From NCBI RefSeq assembly GCF_910592395.1, contig NC_088310.1, positions 2,427,501 to 2,491,500 on the forward strand: a stretch of 64,000 nt of DNA, read 5' to 3'. The notes beneath the pieces are model-generated. The model was not told the DNA's origin. It ran no database searches and worked only from the letters and a program-made list of their open reading frames with translations. Origin of the DNA: Lineus longissimus (Eukaryota; Nemertea; Pilidiophora; Heteronemertea; Lineidae). Both the position numbers and the translations under genes were made by a program. Each line of letters starts with the position of its first letter. Positions within the stretch are counted from its first letter, which is position 1. This document shows, in pieces, positions 1-13,664 of the stretch.

Positions 1-1644
1 TATTTTGCCAGGTTATGGCTGGAAGTCCTGAGCCGTTTTCAGTGGTAGGCAGGGCTGCCACCAGCGATTTGGATTGAGGAAATAGCACATTATTTCATGC
101 TTCATTCGCACTTTCTAAAAGTATTCTGGCAAGGACTACCACGATGTGGCAAATGAACTTTGGAAGACACCCATCTCAACAACCACGAAATCATCCCATC
201 AAAATAATTAAGAGTCTGTTATCATGAGATAGTAATGATCCCGGCCAACAAAGTCAACAGTTCACCAAAGAAATCAATCATCCGAACCATATAGGCTGGA
301 TCTTTTCCGAAAGGGGTTTGCCAAAACTATGATTAATCATAGATAAGGAGACGATTGTCTCTCCTATGATTGCTAATGAGGGGATATCGTGATCCAAGAA
401 CTGCTCGTAATGAGTCAGTCTACGAGACCTCCACGCTATGCTGTGACTACATCCAGTTTGAAAAGACTAATGACCAAAAGATAAGGCATGTGGCTAACTA
501 GCTTCGGGGACAATCAACTTGTAAAGGGTCAGCATCTGCCATCCAAGGGAGCGATACTTCTAGTAACATCCTCTTATCTACGATGGAAATCTATAGAAGG
601 TTGGGGAACCTATACTCTGCCAAGTGAGACTCTAGGAAGATCTCTTTGCCTACTTGTCTTACTTGGCCAAGGTGACATATCGCTATCATTGTATCACTGA
701 TTGAGCAGCTCATCTGAGGTTGACTAAAGTGAGAAGTCTGATGATAACCTCTACCGTAGTTGATATCAAACTATAAACCCCTAAATTTTCAGAACTTTTG
801 GGAAAATGATAACCTCTACCATAGTTGATATCAAACTATAAACCCCTAAATTTTCAGAACTTTTGGGAAAATTGTAAATTTTCTCTAAATATCAAGATCA
901 AAGTTCTTATAAAGGGTTAATCGAGAACAGACGTCTGGTAATCAAGCACATCTTTGCTCCAGTCTCATCACTTTGATCCTGCAAATCTCATCAGCATTAT
1001 TGTGGAAATCTAATAAGTTGTGTGAGACGGCTAAAGAAAGGTGGGGAGAAAATAATGTCAGAAGTTGGTAGACGATCTACATTCTACCGCTCCAAGATTA
1101 ACATCGTTGATCAATACTTTTCGATTCATTTCTGCCGACTGCGCTGACGACTCCGGAAATTCTCGGCTATGATCTTGGGTTACCGACTGAAAGGATCAAT
1201 GTTGTCGAGACCTAATTAGCAGAATTAAACCGCAATCAAAGGTTGAGAGAGAAAGTCAGAGGTTGTAGAACAGCTGTCACTTTTAACCCTGTGAGAATCA
1301 ATGTGCGAGGAAAGACCTTTTAGTGATAAATTGCACTTCGAGAGCGCTCAAGGGAATGGATACATTTATCAGAAAAACAATTTCCCACCATGTAAATGTT
1401 GCATTTACGTTATTTGTTTAGCAAACATGGAAAGTGTGATTATAATCCCATAACATTCTGCATGATAACTTTGCAAGTCACCGCAGATCAAATGGTCGAT
1501 CACTCTAATGTGACTTGCAAAGCCGGAATTTCTATTGAATTTCATCATGCATTGAACGATTTCGCCCAATTGAACTGAGCAACCTAAGTGTTGCTTACAA
1601 TAGCGATGGATTTTGAAATAGAGTAAGAAGACTGTTGAACTTAC
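1..1644 (-). other. SNAP-25 intron 2, 5' part (no exon seen)
   Basis: This stretch lies downstream of the second SNAP-25 coding exon on the minus strand, so it is the beginning of intron 2. The next expected exon (start of the linker-proximal part of the first SNARE helix, with a conserved MLDEQGEQL-like core) was looked for on the minus strand and not found, so it should lie beyond the left edge. Apart from a 65-bp tandem duplication at 741-870 I see only AT-rich unique sequence. Short open frames here (for example 488-700 and 1396-1578) have no recognisable domain. Confidence 0.6.
741..870. repeat. 65-bp tandem duplication
   Basis: Two adjacent copies of a 65-bp unit, 741-805 and 806-870, beginning atgataacctctacc. 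They differ at about one base (gtagttg versus atagttg), so the duplication is recent. It lies in the intron of the SNAP-25 gene. Confidence 0.9.
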
Positions 1645-1686
1645 CTCCTCCGCGAGGGCAAGCATCCGTCGGGTGCTCTCCAGAGA
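1645..1686 (-). CDS. SNAP25: SNAP-25/SNAP-23 family t-SNARE, coding exon 2
   Basis: A 42-nt exon encoding SLESTRRMLALAEE, the diagnostic core of the first SNARE helix of SNAP-25/SNAP-23 (human SNAP-25 has SLESTRRMLQLVEE). On the minus strand it is preceded by a cattgcag acceptor and followed by a gtaagt donor, and starts and ends in phase 0. Vertebrate SNAP25 also has a separate 42-bp exon at this point, so the gene structure is conserved. The product is a plasma-membrane Qb,Qc-SNARE that pairs with syntaxin and synaptobrevin for exocytosis. The rest of the protein (cysteine-rich palmitoylation linker and second SNARE motif) is outside the window. SNAP-25 versus a pre-duplication SNAP-25/23 gene cannot be decided from 39 residues. 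Confidence 0.93.
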
Positions 1687-3565
1687 CTGCAATGAGACAA
1701 ACGAAAGATGTTAAGAATAGAAGTCGCCAACAAAATTGTATACAATTTAGGCAACACACAAACTACATACAGCAGGGAAGTGTTCACTGGGATTTTGGCG
1801 GGGTATTTTAACCGGGCCATGATCATGGGTAACCAAAGCTGAAAATTCTAAACCTTGGTTCGATAATTCAACAAACTTCATCGCTACTCGAAAAGACCAA
1901 TTGGTGCTGCCTCAGCAACGTCTCACCAAGTACAGAAAGATGGGGGCAGAAGGAAATGTTCTGACGTGCCCATCAACGTTCAACTAAAAATAGTGGCCAC
2001 AGGATGGAACATGAAACGACATATGTACTCAGCTCAGCTGACAGGTAGACGCTGAAAGAATTCTAAATGGGCAGATGACATAGGATCGTGACAAATTTAT
2101 AAACAGTGCCGAAAATGATGTGGTGAACAGCGTTTTGATGGAGGATTGAAGGAAAGCATTCCAATGCACAATTCAAAAGTGTGGTTTACTCAACCAAGAT
2201 CTATCGCCAAAAGAAACCCCCACCAAATATCTTGCAACTGTGTCTTTACTTCTTTCAACAAAACTTGTTCAAAAGAGATTCTACGTTTTCAGTTTCAGTT
2301 CCAACATTTCTTCACAGGACATTAGTGTATCAGCGAAGTGGCGTGAAGACATAGAGGCGAGATAAGTCCTCTGCGTCCCTGAGGGGCAATTAGGCAAAGT
2401 AGAACTGATGGTGATATGTCGATAATGACATGGGACACGTCAAGTGTGCAAACATATGCAATCATAAACATGTCGAGATTCCACACTTTACAGGGTGGAT
2501 CTATTCAAATTGTACGCAATATTTCAAGATTTGAAATGTTAGCAACATTAAACGAGTCTCCTTTCCCAATTCCCTGCTGCTTGGACCAATCCAAAACTTG
2601 AATTCAGTTCTCAATTTGATTTCGTGTTTCAAAAGCCCATTTTGAAAATTCCACCATCTCGTAAAATGGTATTGATAACTGGCTGTTAATGTTATTAATC
2701 TCCCACAGTGCCAGCGAGATTTATATTGACTCTTAATCAAGAACGTTTTTGAAATCCATTGTGGTAAATCTTTGCCAATGACACATGCTGCAATACATGT
2801 ATTTACTTATCTGGCTGTCTGCATATCGGCAATATGTAGAACTTGTGAGGCTGTCTGCATATTGGCACATTTCATTTTGCAAGCATGGATTTGTTGGCAT
2901 AATATAGCACGTTGTTATAGCATGTAATATAGCATGTTCTATAAGAGAAATTTGTTTGGCCGAAAAGGTGGTACACATCCCCTCATCCCCCCCCCCCCCA
3001 TCTCCCTCCCGTGAAATCTAATTGACTAATCGAGTCTAAATGTAACTAATAGAAAGCCATTTCTTATTCGATGTCACGAAAATTAACATTAGATGAAAAT
3101 TGGTCCCTGTGGCCATTAATACAAAGACGACACTAATGTAGTAAGAGTTCATTTATTAGTTCATTTTGTCTCAGAGACGAAGGTAATCAGAGACTGCAGG
3201 CATGGTTGTCTTGGTTCAGGCTATTACAAGCTATCAGTAAGGCTTGTTGTTCATCCCTTTCTTTTTTATTCCCTTTAACTAGTGCCAAGCAATAATGCAC
3301 CAGATGTCCCAACATGAAACCTTTCTCAACAAATCTATATCAAACACACTGCTTCAGCAACTAGATAATGAAATCATTACAGCATCAAAATCATTGCTAC
3401 TAGCTGAAACCAGATGCATCAGTGTACTGCAACAAATCAAGAGCAAACATAACTAACATACAGCCTCAAAATCACTGCCACCAGAGACCCATTCATCAGA
3501 GTTCCCCAACAGATCAAGAGAAAATACATGCATAACCAACAAGACCACCAGACTTATCACTTAAG

Positions 3566-3733
3566 GAATTGAACCCGAGGCGGAGGACCTTGGTTGAGTT
3601 ACCAAGACACTCGAGGGTGGAGCTAAAATACAGTCCAAACCCGAGCCGACAGGCGAGGGTTTGGACGAAATTTTAGCTCCACCCGAGAGTGTCTTGGTAA
3701 CTCAACCAAGGTCCGAAGCCGAGGGTTCAATTT
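3566..3733. mobile_element. Foldback (long inverted repeat) element
   Basis: The two arms are near-perfect reverse complements: gaattgaaccc / gggttcaattt at the ends, ccttggttgagttaccaaga / tcttggtaactcaaccaagg inside, and gtggagctaaaat / attttagctccac nearer the centre, around a short GC-rich loop (gagccgacaggcgag). The whole element is about 168 bp. A CpG-rich stretch follows at about 3815-3930 and may belong to the same element. This fits a foldback transposon or MITE; no coding capacity. Confidence 0.75.
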
Positions 3734-6700
3734 CTATTCTAAAATACCTCAAACTTAAAAAGATAGGCCACGAAATAACTTGAATATGTGCGAATTTGGC
3801 AAATTCCATCCATCGCCTGCCCGGAGCGCCGGTAGCGCCGTTGTTTACATTATGTTACGGCAGCGCGTATAGGAAGTCCGGATCGGCTCGCTCAAGTGAC
3901 GCTAAAATCCGCGCAAATGGGCTATTTGGAGCGTTTTTCTCAGCAAATATGTGTAGTGCTCATTAAAAAACTTAGGGTGGTTGATGCTTCCTTGGCTGAT
4001 TTGTGTTTGAAGCAGTGTTTTGAGAGCCTCAAACTTCTGAAGTGAGCTGTGTGCATGGTTCCACATTTTAGTGCAACCCGAGGGAACTTTGGTAGAGCAT
4101 CTTGGTTGCGTGTCCAAAACACTCCACTCTCAGAACGAGGCTTATGCATTTTCCATTTAAAAGTTGACTTTACGGTACCAAGGTATTTTAGAATGCCACG
4201 CAAACCCTATATAACAGAGTACCCAAACAAATCTAAACGGAATGCTGCCACTAACAACACCACCAAACTTCAACAGGAAAGAATACCCATACATAGCAAA
4301 CACATTACTCCCACCATCACACCATAAACACTATCATGACTTGGAAAGAATTGCCATGCAACCCAATGTGTCACCGAACCTCAACTTTTGACAAGCCCCA
4401 GGCAATTCTCATTCCCTTCCCTTTTCATCAAGGAGGTTTCCTCTCTGCTCGCTATATCTTAGTGCCAGTCATCTGTAATGTCGACACCTCACTTTGTAAA
4501 CATGGAGGAAATTGCAAGGGAGACATTTAATTAACAAAGTGCTGTGCGCGAAGCCTTCCAATGGAGAATGTTCATGACAAGTTTGATATTCTTCAATATT
4601 GGTGAGCTGTGCATGGTCATTGAATTCTGACTGCCTGTCTGATTGGTAAATTGTAAAATGTTCACAAGGCTAAAAACGATTGGTCAACTGATTACTAAAC
4701 TCCACATCGTGCAGTGGTCAATGACACAAACGGTTCAAGGAAGTCTATCATGGCCCATAACCAGGAGGTGTATTCATTTTAATTGCCCCTTCTGGTGATC
4801 ATGAATCACGGGCTTATATAAGGCTAATGCGATGCCACACAACAGTTGTGATGAATAGCAAGGGTCCAGTTACAGTTGACCAAGCCTAGCGGAACTTATC
4901 CGGTGACCCCCGACAACAAACAGGAAAATAAGGGAAAAAAATTCAATCATCTCTAACCTAATGCAATACTGTGGAGACTCCTCCACCACCCAGAGCAATG
5001 AAGCCAATTATTGTCGGCATTCTGAGCAGTCGCACCGGATTCTGGAGGCCAAAGTTCTGACCGCAGTAGATAAACAACTGACTTGGTATTAAGCCAGTAC
5101 CACTGATTTTGTCTGTAGATTTGACTGTAGCAACTAATCTTGTCAGCCAGAGCCACAAATCGACAGCAGACATGCCACAGACTATGTCAGCCAGAGTTTC
5201 CTGACAGCAGCGGATGTACCACTGTTTATGTCAGTTCTCTGACCAGCAGAAGTGCGGGACAGTATTTTTCTTCCGACATGCTATCCTGCTTGGTTAAGCT
5301 ACAGACAAGGTACTGATATCAAGATCTTAAAATTCAACTATAAGAGTTGAAAGCTAAGATAAAATGAATGGTTGGAGGAGCTGAGCAAGCTAACCTAGAC
5401 TGCCTGAAACACCTCTCCACTGATTGCAGTTAGTGGTTGAGAGCACTCTAGTTAAGATCTGAGGAGGAAGTTTGCATACTCGTGTCAAGATAACCTGACT
5501 AACCTCAGGTGTCGTTTAAAAGGAGGTAAAATATGATAATGATAACTGAGGTTGGCTATTGCTATCTGGTCTACAGCCTGTCAGCACACCCGCCCTTAAC
5601 TACGGCGATGGTTTCAAGTCATGCACAACTGTTCTTACTGAGGCTGAGACCCAGTTTCAGACCAACTTGCTGGTCAAATTGCCTCCAACTATAAGCCCTT
5701 GTCACACAGCTGAGGCTGTGACCTTCTCCAAATAATTTATGACATCAATTCATGCTGTAACATGAAATGACTACGAACACAGCTCAGAAATATTCCCGAT
5801 AATTGTCATAATTAAAGACATTGATTAACTTCCCTAAGAGCGGATAGCATGCAATACGTCAGTTATTTGTCAAATCACGAAATCGCTTTACATACAACTG
5901 GTATTGATCGCTGTTATGCATTGTTTTGGAAGAAGTAAGTTTTCCCGCTGCGTCAGAGAGCAGCAATCAAAAAGCAGTCAAAAAGTACACAAAAAATACA
6001 GGAAATCTGTTCAGAAATTGAAGAGAGCCTGAATCAGGGTTAATGTTGATTAATAGTTAATAATCCGGATGGCAGGTTTATGAGACGGTGCAGCCCTACG
6101 GGATGCGGTATGACATCCTACAAGTTGATTAAGAGCGGCAAAACCACATCGGATTAAAGAGAGATTTCTCCACTTCAGCCACTTGGAAAATTGGCCAGCG
6201 GACGTTAATTGTTAGCCAGATTCATTTCCCGGAATTACAGGAGATTGAATATGGACAAGGAACACCAGCAAGGTTGGACACCAAACATCTTCTAACTATC
6301 GGCTGGAATGAGGGCTACAATGCATTCCTCCCATGCAAAACTGTCACTGAAGAAAAGCACAATGGTGAATACGGCTAGACGAGGCTCAGAGTCAACTTCA
6401 TCCAAACCTGGTCACGTCTGAATAAAGAGAGAGAACCCACCTACAGAATACACAAGTTATTTTTTCTTCACAAAAGTGCATTTGGGAACAGACACCACTT
6501 TTTCTCAAACACAGATGGTCAAAGTGAGAGATAGATTGCCAAAAAACTTTCCCACAGAGAACTGTATAAGATATTCTGATCAATCCCCTTTGGGCAAGCT
6601 TTGGTTGTGCACTATGTGACAAAATGATTACTCTGTTACCATTTGTTGGTTACCCTTCCAAAAATATCACCTCAAAAGAGCGTCACTCCAAAAAGGGCTG

Positions 6701-9499
6701 GTACAAACACAGTTCCTATCACATTCACTGACCTCAAGAATATCACAAAGACAGCTCTGATTGATAGGGTATGTTGAGGAGACCGTAACTACAAACATCA
6801 CCAACTTGGTGCAAACATCATCAGACCCAAGTCATGCCAGAATAATGACAGAGGAACTCTCACAAGAATACCAATCAAGCATTGCTCCTACTTCAAAGAT
6901 GGCCACTTAAAGGTCAGCCACCAATCCCTGATGTGGCCAATCTTGGCTTACAGATCAATTCATTAGCCCACTTTTCCTTGCATTGATACAATCGATAGAC
7001 TCTCGATCACGGTACGATAACATATTGGGACGGCTCAAGCTGCAGTGATCCTACTTCATTCATGAATTACGCCCCACGTGGATTGCCATTCATGCCATTT
7101 CTTCATCAATAAGCTCCAGTGGTTCCGAGGAATATCAACCCTACCCGGTCGGAGAACAACTCGAAATAGATCACTTTAGAACTGGTCACTTGGTTTTTAA
7201 TGATGCCCGTCCCTCCCAAGTCCATGAACAACTCTTAATTGTTGATTCTCTAGTTCTGTTGATTGCCACAGGTTTGACTTTCACACATACATGACACAGG
7301 ACTTTTAATTTGAAGAATTAAGACTGCACTGGCTGGTCTCAGTACTAATATTGAGACCGGGAGGGTGAGCTAAAAGATTATGGAGTGCCGAACTGAACTT
7401 TGGGGGCAGCTCCACACGACAGTTATGATTACAGTATGAAGGCCCAACATTTTTATAAATCCATCAGGTACTGAAGTAAAGCAAAGCAAAAAACATGTTC
7501 TTGAGTCACAGAAGTAACACAATACCCGCTATATCTCGCATTGTCTAAGTCTCACCTCCACCCGAGGGTGAAGGAGGAATATCAGGAAATAACACCAATT
7601 TGGCGCAGAAGGTGGGAGGTTGTCATGGTAAACGACAACGTTACCATGGAAACACAACAAAATTTCCTCAGGACCATCTGAATGGTTGGCAAGTTTTGAA
7701 ACTTGTTGGTGTGTGATGCACTGTAAACTAGCATCAAGCATCAGTTAGCCAAGAGGTGCTGATGGTAAACGTTTGTAAGTAATTGATGATTACTTGGACA
7801 ATAACACTCCAATTCCATTGACTGAGCCGAAAAATGATCATCTTGAAAGTTTGTTGAGAGTTGAGGATGACCTGGTGGACATATTTATATTGTCCTCTTG
7901 CCATGCACTTTGACACCAGATCAGTGGATTATTGAAGGAATATTCTGGTGGCTTAGTATGTCACTAATGTTGACAAATTTCAGGACAAATACTGAAAGTA
8001 CTGAATGCTTAGCAGCCCTGTCACATGGATGCATGGCCTTTTTCTTCCCCCTCTTATCATGGCAATTATCGACTAGCTCACCTCACGGGAGATACATCTA
8101 AAATAGCAAACCAAATAACTCCATCATAACACGCCAACCGACAATAATAGTCAGGCAATCAAGGAGAAACTTGGAATGTTGATATCGCCGCATTCAGTAT
8201 GCGTCGCTGACTCCTTAAAAGCAGCTAGCACTAAATATAGCGCAATGCTACATATAAATCATTGAGTAGCTAACAGAATGGTTGCATGACTACCACATTC
8301 AACCATGGCGACGTGTACACTAACTGGTTGGTAAGGAAATGTTTCAAAACAAACCATGAAAGTCATTCAAATATTTTTTTAGGATTTTAATGGGGTCTTT
8401 TTGAGTTACATTTGCTATTCACTGGAACATTTTGTTGTTTTTTGTCACATATTGCGTCTTTGTCATGACTGAGTGGGCCGGTACCCGGTACCCTGTACCA
8501 TATCCCATAAGGAAATTAGGGTTCTGAACTATCTACTATATATCCGTTACGACCAAAAAAAAAACATTTGTGTCTGACTTGGAGGCAAGCAATCACTATG
8601 ACCACTGGTATCTCAACTGATTTCAGCAATAAGCTAGCTTGCCATAAATGTTAAAAGACCATGGATTTTGATCATTTCGTCAATCCAAACTAATCATTCC
8701 GATAGCAAGACTGGGGAAATCACTGGAATTACAGTAGAAACTTGTCATATCCTATACTGAACACGAAGCACTCCCTACGGATGTTGCACAAGGTCAACCC
8801 ATTCCATTATTACTTCTGGGTCACACGATTGGTCATTGATCAAGTTAAGTAGCTACTACAGTACGATCCTAAGTAACTACCTTTATATGTGTTTCTTAAG
8901 CCGAATTCATACTCCAGACACGGGACTATCAGCCTCAGCAATTTTGATGGCTAATTTCCGCACAAGTGCGCAATATCGCACTGGCGCGGAAATTAACAGT
9001 ATGAAATGCGGACATTCTTGTACGACTAGCTCGGGTCGATGGTCTTTTCCAGACATTTTGTTTTTGCCACACTTTTGGGCTTCATTTCAGCATTTCGTGC
9101 AACGTCCAATACATCCAATTTGTTATCAATTCGTTTAACAATACCTGTACTTCCGATAAAGGGCGTAGTTCAAATGTGAGTGCTTGTTTTGATAAACTGA
9201 CTTTTTACACATTTTTCTCAGTGATAGTAAATAGTAGAAATCACAGCTTCAAATTACCTGACGTATTACATTATTCCAATAATATTGTATTTTCTATACT
9301 CACCTACATCAATTTTTTTCCCAATATGACTCTAGAACAATGTAGTATAACACATCAAATTGTTCGTTCTTGGTCATACTTTGTCCAAATCTGGCAAAGA
9401 AGGTATTTCTAGATAGTTCGCATTTTAAACCAAAACATTAACTGATACACTTTCTCTATGAAATCACCCAAAATTTGAGTACCATTTTCTTGTGAACTA

Positions 9500-9689
9500 G
9501 ACTATAAAGCCACCATTGTTTCTTCTGGTTGAGCTCACACCCCTGGTAACTATCGATTATCAATTGTTCCAGCAAATCAAATCCTCTTCGGAAATTAGCC
9601 AACGATTGTTTCAAGGAAACCAGGCGCATAATCAGACTGTCTGGGGAGTTCTCGCTGAAAATCTTTAACCAGGTACTCAGGGAGAGCAC
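9500..9689 (-). other. Unassigned open segment with coding-like composition
   Basis: The minus strand is open here and reads as amphipathic, fairly coding-like sequence (LSTWLKIF..., RLVSLKQSLANFRRGFDLL). The K-x-L-x-S-L-(x3)-R-(x2)-F pattern is faintly like the second helix of PEX11 peroxisomal proteins, but this is a weak visual resemblance. No convincing acceptor precedes it (gttgccaag without a pyrimidine tract). It could be a nested exon, a processed-pseudogene fragment or chance. It is inside the SNAP-25 intron on the same strand and its frame does not suggest a SNAP-25 exon. Confidence 0.15.
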
Positions 9690-9730
9690 CTTGGCAACAC
9701 ATCATCATATTATCAGACAGGATATCATTT

Positions 9731-9887
9731 CAGTAATACCTCTCTACTAAGGACACCCTCGGGACTGACAATTGATGTCCTTAATGGAGAGGTGTTCTGA
9801 TTACAGAGGTCAAATTGAATGGAATCAACCACTTTGGGACCAAAAATAGTGTCCTTTGTAACGAGGTTGTCCTTAATAGAGGTACTG
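9731..9887. mobile_element. Tigger/pogo-like MITE, degraded copy
   Basis: Begins cagtaatacctctctactaa and ends rich in ccttaatagaggtactg, resembling the clearer copy at 45638-45814. The two share internal blocks such as gaggtcaaattgaatgga and gggaccaaaa. The terminal repeats here are decayed, and the copy is non-coding. Confidence 0.6.
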
Positions 9888-9959
9888 AATGTTTTGTGTC
9901 AATGAAACCAGCATCTGAGTTTAGTTGCACGGAATGGCTCCCGGTCTTTCTACCCACCG

Positions 9960-10235
9960 TGCCTGCACGCGATATGTACTCAAGCAATGGAGACTTCATG
10001 CTTCATTTATTGCACACACCAAACTTGAGTGGGTACTCTGCAACTAAGGATAGTCAGCCATAGAAGGCTTAAGTCAGACATTTACACATTTACACTCTCA
10101 TTTATGTCAACTCTGACGAAAGTACAAAGCCACCCCATTTCGTTGCACTGCATTGCTCCAAGTCGCACCACGACTGCACGCAATTTGTATTCAGGTGGCA
10201 GACTTCATGCTTCATTTGTCGAGCACAGAAATGTA
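9960..10235. repeat. Imperfect direct repeat
   Basis: The segment around 9958-10021 (ctgcacgcgatatgtactca ... gacttcatgcttcattt) recurs in altered form around 10173-10227 (ctgcacgcaatttgtattca ... gacttcatgcttcattt), about 210 bp apart. It is probably a dispersed or diverged tandem repeat next to the MITE remnant. No function assigned. Confidence 0.45.
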
Positions 10236-12774
10236 AATATGGATTGTAGACCATGGTAGCTAGGGCAACAAGGATAATACTATTATTGATGTACTATAAG
10301 ATGAATTGATTAGAAGCGATGAAATCTTTTTAAGAGTAAGTAGATTTGAACTGCACTACTTTTCTTTAGGCTACTGGAGTCATAGTACAATTTTAAATGA
10401 TCCAGAAACTTCTGAGCCAATTTTAGGTCGCATATGGCTACTTATGTTTATAGTAGGCCACGCCTGTCAAAGAACCACCCTAATCCATCGAGGCTGCCAT
10501 CGCATGATGGTATGTTGCATGATACCGACCTCCGTTACGGCCGGCTATGTTATTTTGGCAAGCACCAGACCCTTCGGCCACACAGCGACATCTTTCTTGG
10601 ATTTCACTTCGTAACAAGCCATTTTCACCAACTGAACAGTACATTCTACAAGAACATATAACACACTGTGAAACCCTGCGGCTCAGTTGCCTATTCTGTT
10701 AACAGTCAGAAGTCTTTCAATTGCTATAAACGAAGTTATGAGTAAATATTTTAGGATTTTGTATTATTAAAGAAGAAGTCAAGTAGGTGCATAGGATATT
10801 GTATTGACACATGAAATATTTGTCGATTTCTAAACCTTTCTATTGCATCACGTCTGCCGAGACGAAGTCAAATTTGCACTTAGTTATGCACTATTGATTG
10901 TCAACATTGCATGGGTTAATTATCGACAGTGATCGATTCCACCACGCATAAACTCCCATAATCCCATATTGAACTCCGCCCTGTATTTGGATAAATATCA
11001 TCTTGGTGCGGTAGAACCTCGGCATAAGTCGACACTTTGAGATCAATACTACATGTACATGACCAATTGTAACTGTTCTTTTGGAGTATAGGGCCAAGTC
11101 AATCTTTCAAAGATGTTTTCTTCAAAATTTGAAGCACAGAGCTTCCTACAAAAGCGCACTACTGAAATGATTTAGATCGCATCAGGTGCATTATCTATCG
11201 CATGCCGCAAGAACTGGCAATTGCTGCAATGTGTGATGAAGATCAAATGTGTCTCAGTCACTATGACAGATAATGCTGTGATAAATTGCTTGTCTGCAGA
11301 ATGCTAAAAGTACCACACTTAGTGAGATGAATACAACAGCTTTCAAGCAACAACTGGCGTAAAATTCCCCCAGAAAACTAATTTCCTACTCTCTTCAAAG
11401 CAAAAGTCCAACGAAGCATCTTAAAACTAGGCAGAGATGAGGATGATTTTGCATGAGTATCCAAGAGACACACGGAACAATCCACATCCATCAAAGAAAC
11501 TACCGAAGCCATCTTCCGACACTCGTTCAAGCGCACAACAGATAATTTATATTCCGACACTTCTTCTGTTTCATTTCATTCTCGTCTAGAACTGGTGCAA
11601 AAACTCTTTTCAACAGCAGACGACTCGTTTCTCAGCAGCAGACGACAGCATTATGAACGTTTATTTCAAAGGTTTTCATGGAAAATATCAAACTATTGCA
11701 AACTACTTAAGCTCATGTCAAAATGGACATTTACCACATAAAAGTATAATCGTCTTTACAAGGGATGCCAGTGCCTGCAGGACACTCATTTGCACGCACC
11801 AGAATGATTCATTTTCTAATCTGGAATGGTCACATACTTTACCAACACTGAAATAGAATTTTAAACCAGCTTGCATAAAAAACATGGCACAAACAGCTTC
11901 GGATATAGCAACTGCTTCCAAAATGTCACAAGCTCTATACATTACTACAGACTGCTGAACGAAAAAATGGTAATTTCCGACAAAAGACCAAAATACACTC
12001 TCATCAATCGTGTGAATCGTCTGGCACTGACAACAAACCTCATGAGTGCTTGGATGACAGGAATCTGGTCCACGATTCTATGTCAGTTTGCCTGTAGATT
12101 GAGACATTTATTCCAACAGTGCCCATATTTACAACAGTCCCTAATTGCTTTTATTGATTTCACAAACCCAGATACAAAATTGTTGTACACATCGAGATGA
12201 GCTTGCAAATTTGAACATTTTCGACAAGATTCTTATTTGTGGGACAAAGCGCCGCACAAACAAGTGATTTCATCACTGCAACCTGCGATTCTTATTGCGG
12301 CTACAAAGATCTGTCGTCTGCAGGTTAAAACTGGTCACTGCTTGGTTTGATGAATCCCAGGTTGCTGTGATCACTGATTATCGTTAACTGAAAATCTGTA
12401 TAAGTAGAAACACCGCTTACGAAACCGTGACTCAAATAAACATATCTGTCGGCGATATCTACAGTTGTTGACAATCCAAGAACATCCAAATACTGTCAGC
12501 CACTTTACGCTATATTAAACGGTGTAAGACACAGCAAATAGTCATCAGCTCAGGTTGTCACACCAAATATGTGATTTCCGGTGTTCGGGGAAACGATTCC
12601 GGTGCACTGATGAAGGGTGGGTGGGAAATGGGAGACGTGTCAGTGAAAGCTTACTCTATTCATTAAGCCTGTCTATATCAGCTAATATTTGCTCAACAGT
12701 AATATGCAACGGACGGGTAGACTGTCATTACACCGGCGCAGAGGGGGAAGATCCCATACCACCACAGCGCTACC

Positions 12775-12860
12775 ACATGATGGTATCTGCTAGAGTGGTG
12801 GGCTTCGAGACAAGAGGACCCAGGCTCAAATCCTGTCAAACCTGGATGGGTACGTAAATC
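12775..12860 (+). mobile_element. tRNA-derived SINE-like fragment
   Basis: An A-box-like ctgctagagtggtgggc is followed about 35 bp later by a B-box-like ggctcaaatcc, the spacing of an internal RNA polymerase III promoter. No cloverleaf stems are evident, so this is a SINE remnant and not a tRNA gene. Confidence 0.4.
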
Positions 12861-13636
12861 TAAGTGGTTCAGCCATCAGAGGGTTACGGCCGCGATTTCA
12901 ATACAGAATGTCTCCAAAACACTTCATACAAAACCACACACTTGTGATGTCTTGGTTCCATCTTTGCCCCCAATTATTGCCAGCATAGCCACATTCACCA
13001 ATATAACCATGGGAACTCTACACCAGGCATCAAATTCATTTACCAACCATGCCCTTAATGCCCTTCCAATCTGGCTCAAAGAGCTATGAAAAACAATCTG
13101 GACACCAAGTGTAGTTTTACATAATTTTTCTCGCGTCAATGACGTATCTCTGATTCCTGTTTACATCAGTGGCTTCATGGTGATGTAAAGACATGACATA
13201 TTGTTACATTGGTGTCTGAGTGTCGGACATTGTGACTTCATCTACATGTATAGTCATCTTCCTTATTGATCGACCAGTGTGAAAAGCACGGCTTGTGCCA
13301 GAACAGAGAGCGGCCAATACTTGACTTGTTACTCCATTATTCCAACACGCCAGCAACCGGAAGCAGGGAAACATCTCAGCAAACTCTGACAAGAACAACA
13401 AGCCCGAACATCACGAGAGCACGCAGCTTTTCCAATACACTATAACCTATAACTTTTTACGCGTCTACATTTTCGCCATTTACATAATTTCCAACAAAAT
13501 TTTATGTCACCAATCTTCATTTCAGCAGATTACATTTCTAATTTCTTTTGGCTCAAAGGTCTATTTTGTGGCCAGCAGAAATGTGACTAAAGATGGCCCA
13601 TGCAAATTTCATGAACTGGTCTCTTTTCAATAGAAG

Positions 13637-13664
13637 TGTCCTTATAGGTGAACCTATAAGGACA
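13637..13664. other. Perfect 12-bp-arm hairpin
   Basis: tgtccttatagg and cctataaggaca face each other across a four-base loop (tgaa). A related sequence, cctcccatataggtccacct, follows within 40 bp. Function unknown; possibly a transposon end or a cruciform-forming site. Confidence 0.6.

Noticed and set aside
5570-5640. Possible tRNA-like or SINE fragment (ggtttcaagtc)
   Set aside because: Only a weak B-box match, with no convincing A box at the right distance.
12555-12857. 100-codon plus-strand open frame
   Set aside because: It overlaps the SINE-like piece and has no recognisable domain or paired splice sites.
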